Source: Chloroflexota bacterium (GTDB lineage: Bacteria > Chloroflexota > Limnocylindria > Limnocylindrales > CSP1-4). Taken from it: 37,771 nt of DNA. The stretch is from the NCBI GenBank assembly GCA_021783595.1, contig JAJXTS010000007.1:1-37771 (forward strand). Direction: 5' to 3'. A model generated the notes under the pieces. That model searched no databases and was not told where the DNA came from. It saw nothing but the letters and a program-made list of their open reading frames with translations. This document shows positions 8,987 to 17,069 of the stretch, one piece after another (position 1 is the first letter of the stretch; each line of letters opens with the position of its first letter). The position numbers and the translations under genes are program-made.

Positions 8987-9898
8987 CTAGGTCCGCGCCG
9001 AGCCGGGGCGCCGCCGCGGGTAGAGGTAGTCCACGCCGGCGGTCCGCGGCCCGAGCTTGGCGATCGGCGGGACCTGGCGCTTGAACTCGGCGCCCGCGAC
9101 CATCCGGTCCACCCGATCCACCAGCGTCCGGTCGAACCCCATGGCGACCAGCTCGTCCGCGCTGCGCCGCCGGTCCACCCGCCAGAACAGGACGCGGTCC
9201 AGGACCGGGTAGCTGAAGCCGGCCTCCGTCTCGTCGGTCTGGCCCGGCCACAGGTCGGCCGACGGCGCCTTGCGGATCACCGCCTCCGGGACGCCCAACG
9301 CCGCCGACAGCTGCCGGATCTGGCTCTTGTAGAGGTCGCCGATCGGGTTGAACGCGCAGGCGGAGTCGCCGAACAGCGTCGTGTAGCCGATCAGCGACTC
9401 GGTCTTGTTGCCCGTGCCGACGACGAGGCCGCCCCAGGTGACGGAGCGGTCGTACAGGGTGGCCATGCGCATCCGGGCCATGAAGTTGCCGCGCCGCAGC
9501 GCGGACGCCTCGAGACCGTCGGCCCCGCCCGCCCCGGGGACGCCGCCCGCGCCGAAGTAGCCGTCAACCATGGCCGTGATCTCGACCAGCTCCGACGCGC
9601 AGCCGAGCGCCGCGACCACGGCCTCGGCATCGCCCCGCGAGGCGGGCGAGGACGTTCGGTACGGCATCATCACGCACAGGAGGCGCTCCGGGCCGATGGC
9701 CTCGGCCACCAGGAACGCGACGAGCGCCGAATCGATCCCGCCCGACAGCCCGAGCACCGCGCGCTCGAACCCAGCCTGGCGCAGCTGGCCGCGGATGAAC
9801 TCCGCGATCACCCGGCGGGCGACGCCCGTGTCGATCGCGAGCTCGGGGGGCAGGTCGAACATGGGCTCGGGGTCGATCGGCCCCCTGCCGCCGCTCAC
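8987..9898 (-). CDS. nadE: NAD+ synthetase (ATP-pyrophosphatase domain only)
   Basis: VLGLSGGIDSALVAFLVAEAIGPERLLCVMMPYRTSS...VVGTGNKTESLIGYTTLFGDSACAFNPIGDLYKSQIRQLSAALGVPEAVIRKAPSADLWPGQTDE. A GTG start at 9898 gives a 4-nt overlap with the upstream gene; ATG at 9862 is an alternative. Confidence 0.92.
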   Translation of the reverse strand: MSGGRGPIDPEPMFDLPPELAIDTGVARRVIAEFIRGQLRQAGFERAVLGLSGGIDSALVAFLVAEAIGPERLLCVMMPYRTSSPASRGDAEAVVAALGCASELVEITAMVDGYFGAGGVPGAGGADGLEASALRRGNFMARMRMATLYDRSVTWGGLVVGTGNKTESLIGYTTLFGDSACAFNPIGDLYKSQIRQLSAALGVPEAVIRKAPSADLWPGQTDETEAGFSYPVLDRVLFWRVDRRRSADELVAMGFDRTLVDRVDRMVAGAEFKRQVPPIAKLGPRTAGVDYLYPRRRPGSART

Positions 9899-10779
9899 CG
9901 CCCGCCGCCCTCGGATAGGCCCGCCCGGCCCGCCGCGAGGCGGCCCCACTCCCGCGCGACCAGCTCCGGCCGCTCGTCGCGCAGCAGCGGCAGCGCGATC
10001 CGCTCCCGCCGCACGTCGCCGAGGTCGATGTCGCAGGTGAACAGACCCTCCTCGAACATCGGCGCCACGAACGCTGGCGAGCCTGTCGGGCCGATGACCT
10101 CGGACCCGCCCCAGAAGGACAGCGACTCGTCCACGCCCACGCGGTTGCAGAACACCACGAACGATGTCGTCAGCTGGGCGTACGTGCGCATCAGCGTCCG
10201 CCAAGAGGAAGCGGTCCCGAGCCCCACCTCGTGGGTCGAGGCGAGGTCGCGCCCGGGCGACGAGCTCACGTTGACCAGCAGGTGGGCCCCGTCCATCGCG
10301 AGGACCTGCGGCACCGACACGTGCCAGAAGTCCTCGCACACGGCCAGGCCCAGGCCCACGCCCAGCCGCGAGGGCGTCGCGCGCACGGTGTCGCCCGGCG
10401 CGAAGAACCGGCGCTCGTCGAACAGCCCGTAGGTGGGCAGGAAGACCTTGCGGTGGACATGCCTGACCGCGCCGTCCTCGAGCAGGGCCGCGGCGATGAA
10501 CAGGCGGTGGTCCCCGGACTCCTCCACGAACGAGACGACGACCGACGTCCCGCGGGCGGCGTCCGCCAGCCCCAGGATGCGCGGGTCGTCGGGACGCATG
10601 GCGACGTCCGCCGCCAGGTCCTGCAGCTGGTAGCCGGTGAGCCCGAGCTCCGGGAAGACGACGAGGCCGGCGCCCCGGTCGCGGGCGGCGGCGATCAGCT
10701 CGTGGTGGCGCGCGAGGTTGGCCTCGAGGTCCCCGAGGCGCGGCGCGATCTGGGCGAGGGCGATCCGGAGCGGTTGCAC
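9895..10779 (-). CDS. Nitrilase/carbon-nitrogen hydrolase, probable glutaminase partner of NadE
   Basis: VQPLRIALAQIAPRLGDLEANLARHHELIAAARDRGAGLVVFPELGLTGYQLQDL...HRKVFLPTYGLFDERRFFAPG...GLAVCEDFWH. Glu (FPEL), Lys (HRKVFLP) and Cys (VCEDFW) match the nitrilase-superfamily triad. GTG start at 10779. Confidence 0.88.
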   Translation of the reverse strand: MQPLRIALAQIAPRLGDLEANLARHHELIAAARDRGAGLVVFPELGLTGYQLQDLAADVAMRPDDPRILGLADAARGTSVVVSFVEESGDHRLFIAAALLEDGAVRHVHRKVFLPTYGLFDERRFFAPGDTVRATPSRLGVGLGLAVCEDFWHVSVPQVLAMDGAHLLVNVSSSPGRDLASTHEVGLGTASSWRTLMRTYAQLTTSFVVFCNRVGVDESLSFWGGSEVIGPTGSPAFVAPMFEEGLFTCDIDLGDVRRERIALPLLRDERPELVAREWGRLAAGRAGLSEGGGR

Positions 10780-10789
10780 GCCGCCGAGT

Positions 10790-11947
10790 CTAGGCCCCCT
10801 GCGCCGCCGGCGCGGCCGACCGGGGGTTGCCGGCCGGCGCCCACGACGGAGCCACGGCGGCCGAGGCGCCGCCCTGCCCGGCGGACTGGCGCTGCTCGGG
10901 CGAGCCGTCAACCTCCTCGGCGAAGTGGCAGGCCACGGCATGCCCTGCCGACAGCTCCCGCAGCTGCGGGTCCTCGACGGTGCACCGTTCCGGGTTCCCC
11001 AGCCGCTCCCGGAGCCAGCAGCGGGTGTGGAACCGGCAGCCCGAGGGCGGGTTGGCCGGCGAGGGGACGTCGCCGCGGAGGATGATCCGGCGCCGGCGCG
11101 ACTCGACCGCCGGGTCCGGGATCGGGATGGCCGACAGCAGCGCGACCGTGTAGGGGTGCAGCGGCGCCTGGTTGAGGTCCCGCGACGGCGCCAGCTCCAC
11201 GATCCGGCCCAGGTACATCACCGCGGTGCGGTCGCTGATGTGGCGCACCACGGACAGGTCGTGGGCGATGAACAGGTAGGTCAGCCCGAGCTTGTCCTGG
11301 AGCCGCTCGAGCAGGTTGATGATCTGCGCCTGGATCGAGACGTCCAGCGCGCTGATCGGCTCGTCGGCCACGATCAGCTCGGGGTTCACCGCCAGGGCCC
11401 GGGCCACGCCGATGCGCTGGCGCTGCCCGCCCGAGAACTCGTGCGGGTAGCGGACCCCGAACTCGGGATTGAGGCCCACCACGCCGAGCAGCTCCCGCAC
11501 GCGCTCGCGGCGTTCGTGCGGCGTCCCGATCTTGTGGATCTCGAGGGGCTCGCCGACGATCCCGGCGACGTTCATCCGCGGGTTGAGGGACGAGTAGGGG
11601 TCCTGGAAGACCATCTGCATCCGGCGGCGCATGCGGCGGAGCTGGTCACCGCCCAGCGTCGTGATGTCCACACCGTCGAACTCGATTCGCCCGCTGGTGG
11701 GACGGTAGAGGCGCACGATCGCCCGCCCCGTCGTGCTCTTGCCGCACCCGGACTCCCCCACCAGACCCAGCGTCTCGCCGCGGCGCAGCTCGAAGCTGAC
11801 GCCGTCCACCGCGCGGACGTCGCCCACGTGGTGCTCGAACACCAGGCCCTCGGTGATCGGGAAGTACATCCGCAGGTCGTCGACGCGGAGCAGCGGGCCG
11901 TCCAGCTCCGCGGGGCGCGCCGCCCCGGCATTCCGCGCCAGGCTCAC
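10790..11947 (-). CDS. Oligo/dipeptide ABC transporter ATP-binding protein (OppF/DppF-like), cassette 1
   Basis: Walker [17 protein letters not shown]-loop [12 protein letters not shown], signature [16 protein letters not shown], Walker [14 protein letters not shown]-terminal [16 protein letters not shown]...CHFAEE (PF08352-type domain). Confidence 0.93.
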   Translation of the reverse strand: MSLARNAGAARPAELDGPLLRVDDLRMYFPITEGLVFEHHVGDVRAVDGVSFELRRGETLGLVGESGCGKSTTGRAIVRLYRPTSGRIEFDGVDITTLGGDQLRRMRRRMQMVFQDPYSSLNPRMNVAGIVGEPLEIHKIGTPHERRERVRELLGVVGLNPEFGVRYPHEFSGGQRQRIGVARALAVNPELIVADEPISALDVSIQAQIINLLERLQDKLGLTYLFIAHDLSVVRHISDRTAVMYLGRIVELAPSRDLNQAPLHPYTVALLSAIPIPDPAVESRRRRIILRGDVPSPANPPSGCRFHTRCWLRERLGNPERCTVEDPQLRELSAGHAVACHFAEEVDGSPEQRQSAGQGGASAAVAPSWAPAGNPRSAAPAAQGA

Positions 11948-13098
11948 CGGCGTCCCTCCCGCGCGTCGTTCGTGGGGAACTCAACCAGGGTCCCCTCCAG
12001 GTCGGGGGCCGCGACGGCCAACTCGTCGAACACGGCGTCCGGCGGCGGCGCGGCCACGAACCCGGGCCGGGTCGGCCGCCCCGTCCGAGCCTCCTCGGGC
12101 AGCGGCGGGTTGTGGCAGGCGATCTGGTGGGTCGCGCCCGGCCCGGTGGCGACGACCGTGCTGACGGGCTCGAGGGGCACCAGCGGCGGGTTGTCGGTCC
12201 AGCATGCCTCCACGCGCCAGGCGCAGCGGGGCGCGAACGGGCAGCCGACCGGGGCGCGGCGCTGGTCCGGCGGCACGCCCTCGATCGGCACCAGCTCGCC
12301 GCCCTCGTCGGCGTCCACCCGGGGGATGGAGTGCAGCAGCCCCACGGTGTAGGGGTGCGAGGGGCGGGCGAAGAGCTCGGGCGTGGGCGCGGTCTCGACG
12401 ATGAACCCCGCGTACATCACGTTGATCCGCTCGGCCATCCCCGCGACCACGCCGAGGTCGTGGGTGATCAGGAGCACCGCCGTCCCGAGCCGCGCCGTGA
12501 GGTCCTGGAGCAGCTCGAGGACCTGCGCCTGGATCGTGACGTCGAGCGCGGTCGTCGGCTCGTCGGCGATTAGGAGCTTGGGCTCCAGAGCCAGTGCCAT
12601 CGCGATCATGACGCGCTGCCGCATGCCCCCGCTGAACTGGTGCGGGTAGCTGCGCAGGCGCGTCTCCGGGTGCGGGATGCCCACCATCCCCAGCAGCTCG
12701 ACCGCCCGCTTGCGCGCTTCGGCGCGGCTGGCCGCCCGGTGGGCGACGATCGTCTCGACCATCTGCTCCTCGATGGTCAGCACCGGGTTCAGGCTCGTCA
12801 TCGGGTCCTGGAAGATCATCGCGACGTCGCGGCCGCGCATCTCGCGGACGTCCGCCTCGGGCAGCGCGACGAGGTTTACCCCGTCGAGCGTCACGCTGCC
12901 GCGCTCGATCCGGCCCGCCGGCTTGGGCAGCAGGCGCATGATCGCGAGGTTGGTCACGCTCTTGCCACAGCCGGATTCGCCCACCAGACCGAGCGTCTCG
13001 CCCGCCTCGAGGTTGAACGTGATGCCGTTGACCGCGTAGATCGTCCCGTCGTGGGTTCGGAACCGGACCACCAGGTCCCGGACTTCTAGCAGGGCCAT
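11944..13098 (-). CDS. Oligo/dipeptide ABC transporter ATP-binding protein (OppD/DppD-like), cassette 1
   Basis: [60 protein letters not shown]...[42 protein letters not shown] at 13098. Confidence 0.93.
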   Translation of the reverse strand: MALLEVRDLVVRFRTHDGTIYAVNGITFNLEAGETLGLVGESGCGKSVTNLAIMRLLPKPAGRIERGSVTLDGVNLVALPEADVREMRGRDVAMIFQDPMTSLNPVLTIEEQMVETIVAHRAASRAEARKRAVELLGMVGIPHPETRLRSYPHQFSGGMRQRVMIAMALALEPKLLIADEPTTALDVTIQAQVLELLQDLTARLGTAVLLITHDLGVVAGMAERINVMYAGFIVETAPTPELFARPSHPYTVGLLHSIPRVDADEGGELVPIEGVPPDQRRAPVGCPFAPRCAWRVEACWTDNPPLVPLEPVSTVVATGPGATHQIACHNPPLPEEARTGRPTRPGFVAAPPPDAVFDELAVAAPDLEGTLVEFPTNDAREGRR

Positions 13099-13994
13099 CA
13101 GCGCCGCAGCCTCGGGTCGAGCGACTCCCGGAGCCCGTCGCCCAGCAGGTTGAAGCCGATCGCGCTGATGACGATCGCGATGCCCGGGAAGAAGATGAGG
13201 TACGGGGCCTCGCGCAGGTACTTGGTCGAGTCGGTGAGCATCGTGCCCCACTCGGCCGTCCGCGGGTCGGGCGGCCCCAGCCCCAGGAAGCCGAGGCCGG
13301 CCACGTCGATGATGGCCGTGGCGAGGGCCAGCGTCGCGGCCACGATCAGCGAGGTGAGGGCGTTCGGCAGCATGTGCCGCAGGAGCAGGCGGAGCGGCGT
13401 GGCGCCGATTGAGCGGGCGGCGACCACGAAGTCCGCCTCGCGGAGCGCGAGCAGGCTGCCCCGCAGGATCCGGGCGAAGATCGGGGCGTTGGTCATGCCC
13501 ACGGCGAGCATGATCTGCGGCAGGCCGCGGTCCAGCCAGGCGACGATCCCGATCGCGAGCAGGATGCCCGGGATCGCGAGCAGCACGTCCACCATGCGCA
13601 TGAGCACGTTGTCCACCGCCCCGCCGAAGGCGCCTGCGATGGCGCCCAGCGTGCCGCCGATGGCGAGGCCCATGATGACCGAGATGACGCCGACCTGGAG
13701 GCTGATCCGGGCGCCGTACAGGATGCGGGTCAGCTCGTCGCGACCCTGGAGGTCCGTCCCCAGCACATGGCCGGCGGTGCCCGGCGCCTGGAGGCGGTTG
13801 GCCAGGGACCCCGCGATCGGGTCGTAGGGCGAGATGACGGGCGCGAGCACGGCCGCCAGCACGAACACCACGATGAAGAACATGCCGAGCAGCGCCGGGC
13901 CGTTCCGCGTGAGCCGGGCCAGGGCGTCGCGCCACAGGCCGCGGCTGGCGCGAGCCGGCGCGGTCCTGCGGGCGGGGGTAGCGGTAGCCGTCAT
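13098..13994 (-). CDS. Oligo/dipeptide ABC transporter permease (OppC/DppC-like), cassette 1
   Basis: MTATATPARRTAPARASRGLWRDALARLTRNGPALLGMFFIVVFVLAAVLAPVISPYDP...HVLGTDLQGRDELTRILYGARISLQVGVIS...GFNLLGDGLRESLDPRLRR. ATG at 13994, TGATG overlap with the next gene. Confidence 0.93.
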   Translation of the reverse strand: MTATATPARRTAPARASRGLWRDALARLTRNGPALLGMFFIVVFVLAAVLAPVISPYDPIAGSLANRLQAPGTAGHVLGTDLQGRDELTRILYGARISLQVGVISVIMGLAIGGTLGAIAGAFGGAVDNVLMRMVDVLLAIPGILLAIGIVAWLDRGLPQIMLAVGMTNAPIFARILRGSLLALREADFVVAARSIGATPLRLLLRHMLPNALTSLIVAATLALATAIIDVAGLGFLGLGPPDPRTAEWGTMLTDSTKYLREAPYLIFFPGIAIVISAIGFNLLGDGLRESLDPRLRR

Positions 13995-14998
13995 CAGGCG
14001 TACCGGATCCGCGGGTTGAGGTAGGCGTAGCCGATGTCCACGATGAGGTTCACCGCCAGGAAGATGAAGGCGAAGATGAGGATCGACGACTGCACCACGA
14101 AGTAGTCGTGGTCCTGGATGGCCTCCACCACCCACCGGCCGACGCCGTTCCAGGAGAACACCGTCTCGGTGATGACGGCACCCGCCAGCAGGCCCCCGAC
14201 CTGGAGTCCGATGACCGTCACGACGGGCAGCCACGCGTTGCGCATGATGTGGCGGTCGTCCACCCGGCGCTCGGTGAGGCCCTTGGCGCGGGCCGTCCGC
14301 ACGTAGTCCTCGTTGTTCACGTCCAGGACCGACGCCCGCGTGATCCGGGTGATGATCGCGAGCGGGATCGAGCCCAGCGCGATGGCCGGCAGGATGAGGT
14401 GCCGCAGCGCGTCCACGAACGCGTCGGGCCGGCCGGCCAGCAGCGTGTCGATGAGCATGAAGTTCGTCACGCTCGGGATCGTGGTCCGCGGATCGAGCCG
14501 CCCGGACGTGGGCAGCCAGTGCAGCTGCACCGAGACGACGTACTGGAGCGTGAGGCCGAGGACGAAGATCGGGATGGAGATCCCGAACAGCGAGATGACC
14601 GTGACCACGCCGTCCTGCCATCCCTGCGTGTGCCGGGCCGCGAACCGCCCGAGCGGGATGCCGATCCCGACCGCGAACACGAGCGCCGCGAGGGTGAGCT
14701 CCACGGTGCCCGGGAAGCGGTTGGCGAAATCGGTGATCACGGGCCGGTTGTTGATGACGCTCTTGCCCAGATCCCCGTGCAGGAGCTGGGTCAGGTACTG
14801 GAGGTACTGGACGTAGAGCGGCTGGTCGAGGCCGAGCTGCTGGCGGATCTTGGCCGTCAGCTCCGGCGTCGCGTGCTGGCCGAGCAGCGCCGCGGCGGGG
14901 TCGCCGGGCAGCAGGTGGATGAAGGAGAACAGCACGATCGACAGCCCGAACAGGACCGGGATGGCGCTGAGGATCCTTCGGACGATGTACTTGGCCAC
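13994..14998 (-). CDS. Oligo/dipeptide ABC transporter permease (OppB/DppB-like), cassette 1
   Basis: MAKYIVRRILSAIPVLFGLSIVLFSFIHLLPGDPAAALLG...DYVRTARAKGLTERRVDDRHIMRNAWLPVVTVIGLQVGGLLAGAVITETVFSWNGVGRWVVEAI. Confidence 0.94.
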   Translation of the reverse strand: MAKYIVRRILSAIPVLFGLSIVLFSFIHLLPGDPAAALLGQHATPELTAKIRQQLGLDQPLYVQYLQYLTQLLHGDLGKSVINNRPVITDFANRFPGTVELTLAALVFAVGIGIPLGRFAARHTQGWQDGVVTVISLFGISIPIFVLGLTLQYVVSVQLHWLPTSGRLDPRTTIPSVTNFMLIDTLLAGRPDAFVDALRHLILPAIALGSIPLAIITRITRASVLDVNNEDYVRTARAKGLTERRVDDRHIMRNAWLPVVTVIGLQVGGLLAGAVITETVFSWNGVGRWVVEAIQDHDYFVVQSSILIFAFIFLAVNLIVDIGYAYLNPRIRYA

Positions 14999-15025
14999 GG
15001 GCGCTGGGTCGCTCCACTCGCGAGA

Positions 15026-15053
15026 GGCCCCTCGGTGCGATAGCCGAGGGGCC
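15026..15053. other. Perfect 10-bp inverted repeat between the cassette 1 SBP and permease genes
   Basis: GGCCCCTCGG-8 nt-CCGAGGGGCC in the gap 14999-15114; no U-tract on the minus strand, so attenuation or an mRNA-stabilising hairpin rather than a full terminator. Confidence 0.7.
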
Positions 15054-15114
15054 CCTGCTTGCCTCGATCAGGTGGGCTGGGCCGACCGCCGGGGGTCCGG
15101 GGCCGGCCCGACCG

Positions 15115-16872
15115 TCACTTGTTGAGCCAGGTCGTGTTGAACTGCTCCTCGAGGTTGCCGCTGCCGACGAACCCCTGGACGTACGCGGCCGCCGCTGCCG
15201 GCGGGGTGGAGTTGAGGATCGGGATGATCGGGAGGTCGCGGGCGAGGATGTCCTGCGCCGTGCTCCACGCCTGCTGCGCGGCCGCGGTGGTGGTCGCCGA
15301 GATGCCGGCGTCGAAGGCGGCCTTGAGGTCAGCCGGCCCGTAGTTGAACTGCGGGTTGGGCTTGGAGCCGTTGAAGTAGAACAGGTCCGTGACCAGGAAG
15401 TTGTCCGGGCCGGCCCAGTCGCAGGTCCAGCCGAGCAGGTCCATGGGGAACTTGCCGACAGACGAGTCGGACAGGTAGCCCGTCCGCCAGCCCTCGGTCT
15501 TGAAGGTGATCGTGAAGCCCACCGCCTGCAGGTCGTTCGCGATCGCCTCGGCCAGGCCCTTCGGGTCCGGCATGTACGGGCGCGAGACGTCCGACGGGTA
15601 GTAGAAGGTCAGGTTGAGCTGGCTGGCCGGCACGCCGGACGAGGCGATCAGGCTCTTGGCCTTCGCCGGGTCGTAGGTGGGCAGGTTCAGCGGCTTGTAG
15701 AACTCGGTGCTGGGCGGCATGAAGTTGTCAGCCACCTTCGCCATGCCCGCGTAGAACGCGTCGATGTACGACTGCTTGTTGAGCGCGTACCCGATGGCCT
15801 GGCGGATCTGAAGGTTGTCGAACGGCTTGTCGGCATCGTTCAGCGAGAGGTGGAACTCGTTGCACGACTGGCCGCGGTCGATCACCTGGAGGCTGGAGTC
15901 CGACTGGACGGTCTTGACGTCGGTCGGCGAGATCGTCTGGGCCCAGTCGATGTCACCCGCCTGGAGCGCGTTGAGCTCGGCGGTCTGGTCGGCGTAGGGC
16001 TTGAACGTGATCGCGTCGAGGTGCGCCGCGTTGGCGGTGTCCCAGTAGTTCGGGTTCTTGACCAGCGTGACGTGGTCGTTGGGGACCCACTCCTTGAACA
16101 TGAACGGCCCCGTGCCGACCATGCTCTTGCCGGTGCCGCCCTGGCCCTGCGCGTACGGGCTCTTGGACGGGTCGGGGTTGTCCGCGTCGCCAGCCTTGAG
16201 CGCCGTGGGGCTCTGGATGCCGAACTGCGGCAGGGTGGTCGCGAGCAGGAAGTTGCTCTGCGGCGTCTTGAGCTTGAACACCACGGTGGACGCGTCGGTC
16301 GCCGTCACCGAGGCCAGGTTGGAGTCCGCGCCGAAGCCGAACACCGCGCCGAAGTAGTAGTTGTAGTCGTTCTGCAGCGACTTGGGCGCGTTCAGCTGCC
16401 GGGTGTAGTTGTAGACGACGGCGTCGGCGTTGAAGTCCGTGCCGTCGTGGAACTTGACGCCCTGGCGCAGGGTGAAGGTGTAGGTCAGGCCGTCAGCGCT
16501 CACGGTGGGCAGCGCGGAGGCGAGCACCGGGACGAGTTCGCTGTTGGTGCCGGGCTTGAGGCCCACCAGGCCCTGGATGACCTGGCCCTCGATCTCCGAC
16601 GAGTTGCTGTCGCTCACCAGCGACGGGTCAGCGAGGACCATGTCCCCGGGAAGCCCGGCGACGAGCGTGCCGCCGTCCTTGGGCGTGCTCGCCGCGGCGC
16701 TCGCCGCGGCGCTGGGTGCCGTGCTCGGCGCGGTGCTTGCCGCAGTGCTGGCCGCGCTCGACGGCGCGGCGCTCGACGCCGCGCTGGGTGCTGGGGTGGC
16801 CGACGAGCCGCCGCAGGCGGCGACCACGATCATGGTCGCTGCGACCAGCGCCCCGAATCGGGTACGGGTCAT
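15115..16872 (-). CDS. Family-5 extracellular solute-binding lipoprotein (peptide ABC transporter SBP), cassette 1
   Basis: Signal MTRTRFGALVAATMIVVAAC lipobox, Ala/Ser/Thr/Pro linker, GGTLVAGLP...QGLVGLKPGTNSELVPVLASALPTVSADGLTYTFTLRQGVKFHDGTDFNADAVVYNY...GTGPFMFKEWVPNDHVTLVKNPNYW. Confidence 0.94.
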   Translation of the reverse strand: MTRTRFGALVAATMIVVAACGGSSATPAPSAASSAAPSSAASTAASTAPSTAPSAAASAAASTPKDGGTLVAGLPGDMVLADPSLVSDSNSSEIEGQVIQGLVGLKPGTNSELVPVLASALPTVSADGLTYTFTLRQGVKFHDGTDFNADAVVYNYTRQLNAPKSLQNDYNYYFGAVFGFGADSNLASVTATDASTVVFKLKTPQSNFLLATTLPQFGIQSPTALKAGDADNPDPSKSPYAQGQGGTGKSMVGTGPFMFKEWVPNDHVTLVKNPNYWDTANAAHLDAITFKPYADQTAELNALQAGDIDWAQTISPTDVKTVQSDSSLQVIDRGQSCNEFHLSLNDADKPFDNLQIRQAIGYALNKQSYIDAFYAGMAKVADNFMPPSTEFYKPLNLPTYDPAKAKSLIASSGVPASQLNLTFYYPSDVSRPYMPDPKGLAEAIANDLQAVGFTITFKTEGWRTGYLSDSSVGKFPMDLLGWTCDWAGPDNFLVTDLFYFNGSKPNPQFNYGPADLKAAFDAGISATTTAAAQQAWSTAQDILARDLPIIPILNSTPPAAAAAYVQGFVGSGNLEEQFNTTWLNK

Positions 16873-17069
16873 GCTGCTCCTCCTCCTGCCGGGGTGGACG
16901 GATCAGCCCGTCAGGCGACCGGCCCGGCACCGGTTGAGCCGCCATTTGTCGCCGCATCATACCCACCCGGAGGGGCGCCGCTGCGGCAAACCGCACGGTG
17001 CTAGCCTGTCCGCGGGCCACAGGCCGCCTCGGCCTGCCGCCCGTCCCACGCAGGAGCCCCCACCCGCGC

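Noticed and set aside
16680-16800. Repetitive GCC/GCG-rich stretch at the SBP1 N-terminus (also 31328-31425 in SBP3) as a possible regulatory or CRISPR-like repeat
   Set aside because: Encodes the low-complexity Ala/Ser/Thr/Pro linker after the lipobox, common in exported lipoproteins of high-GC bacteria; no spacer structure.
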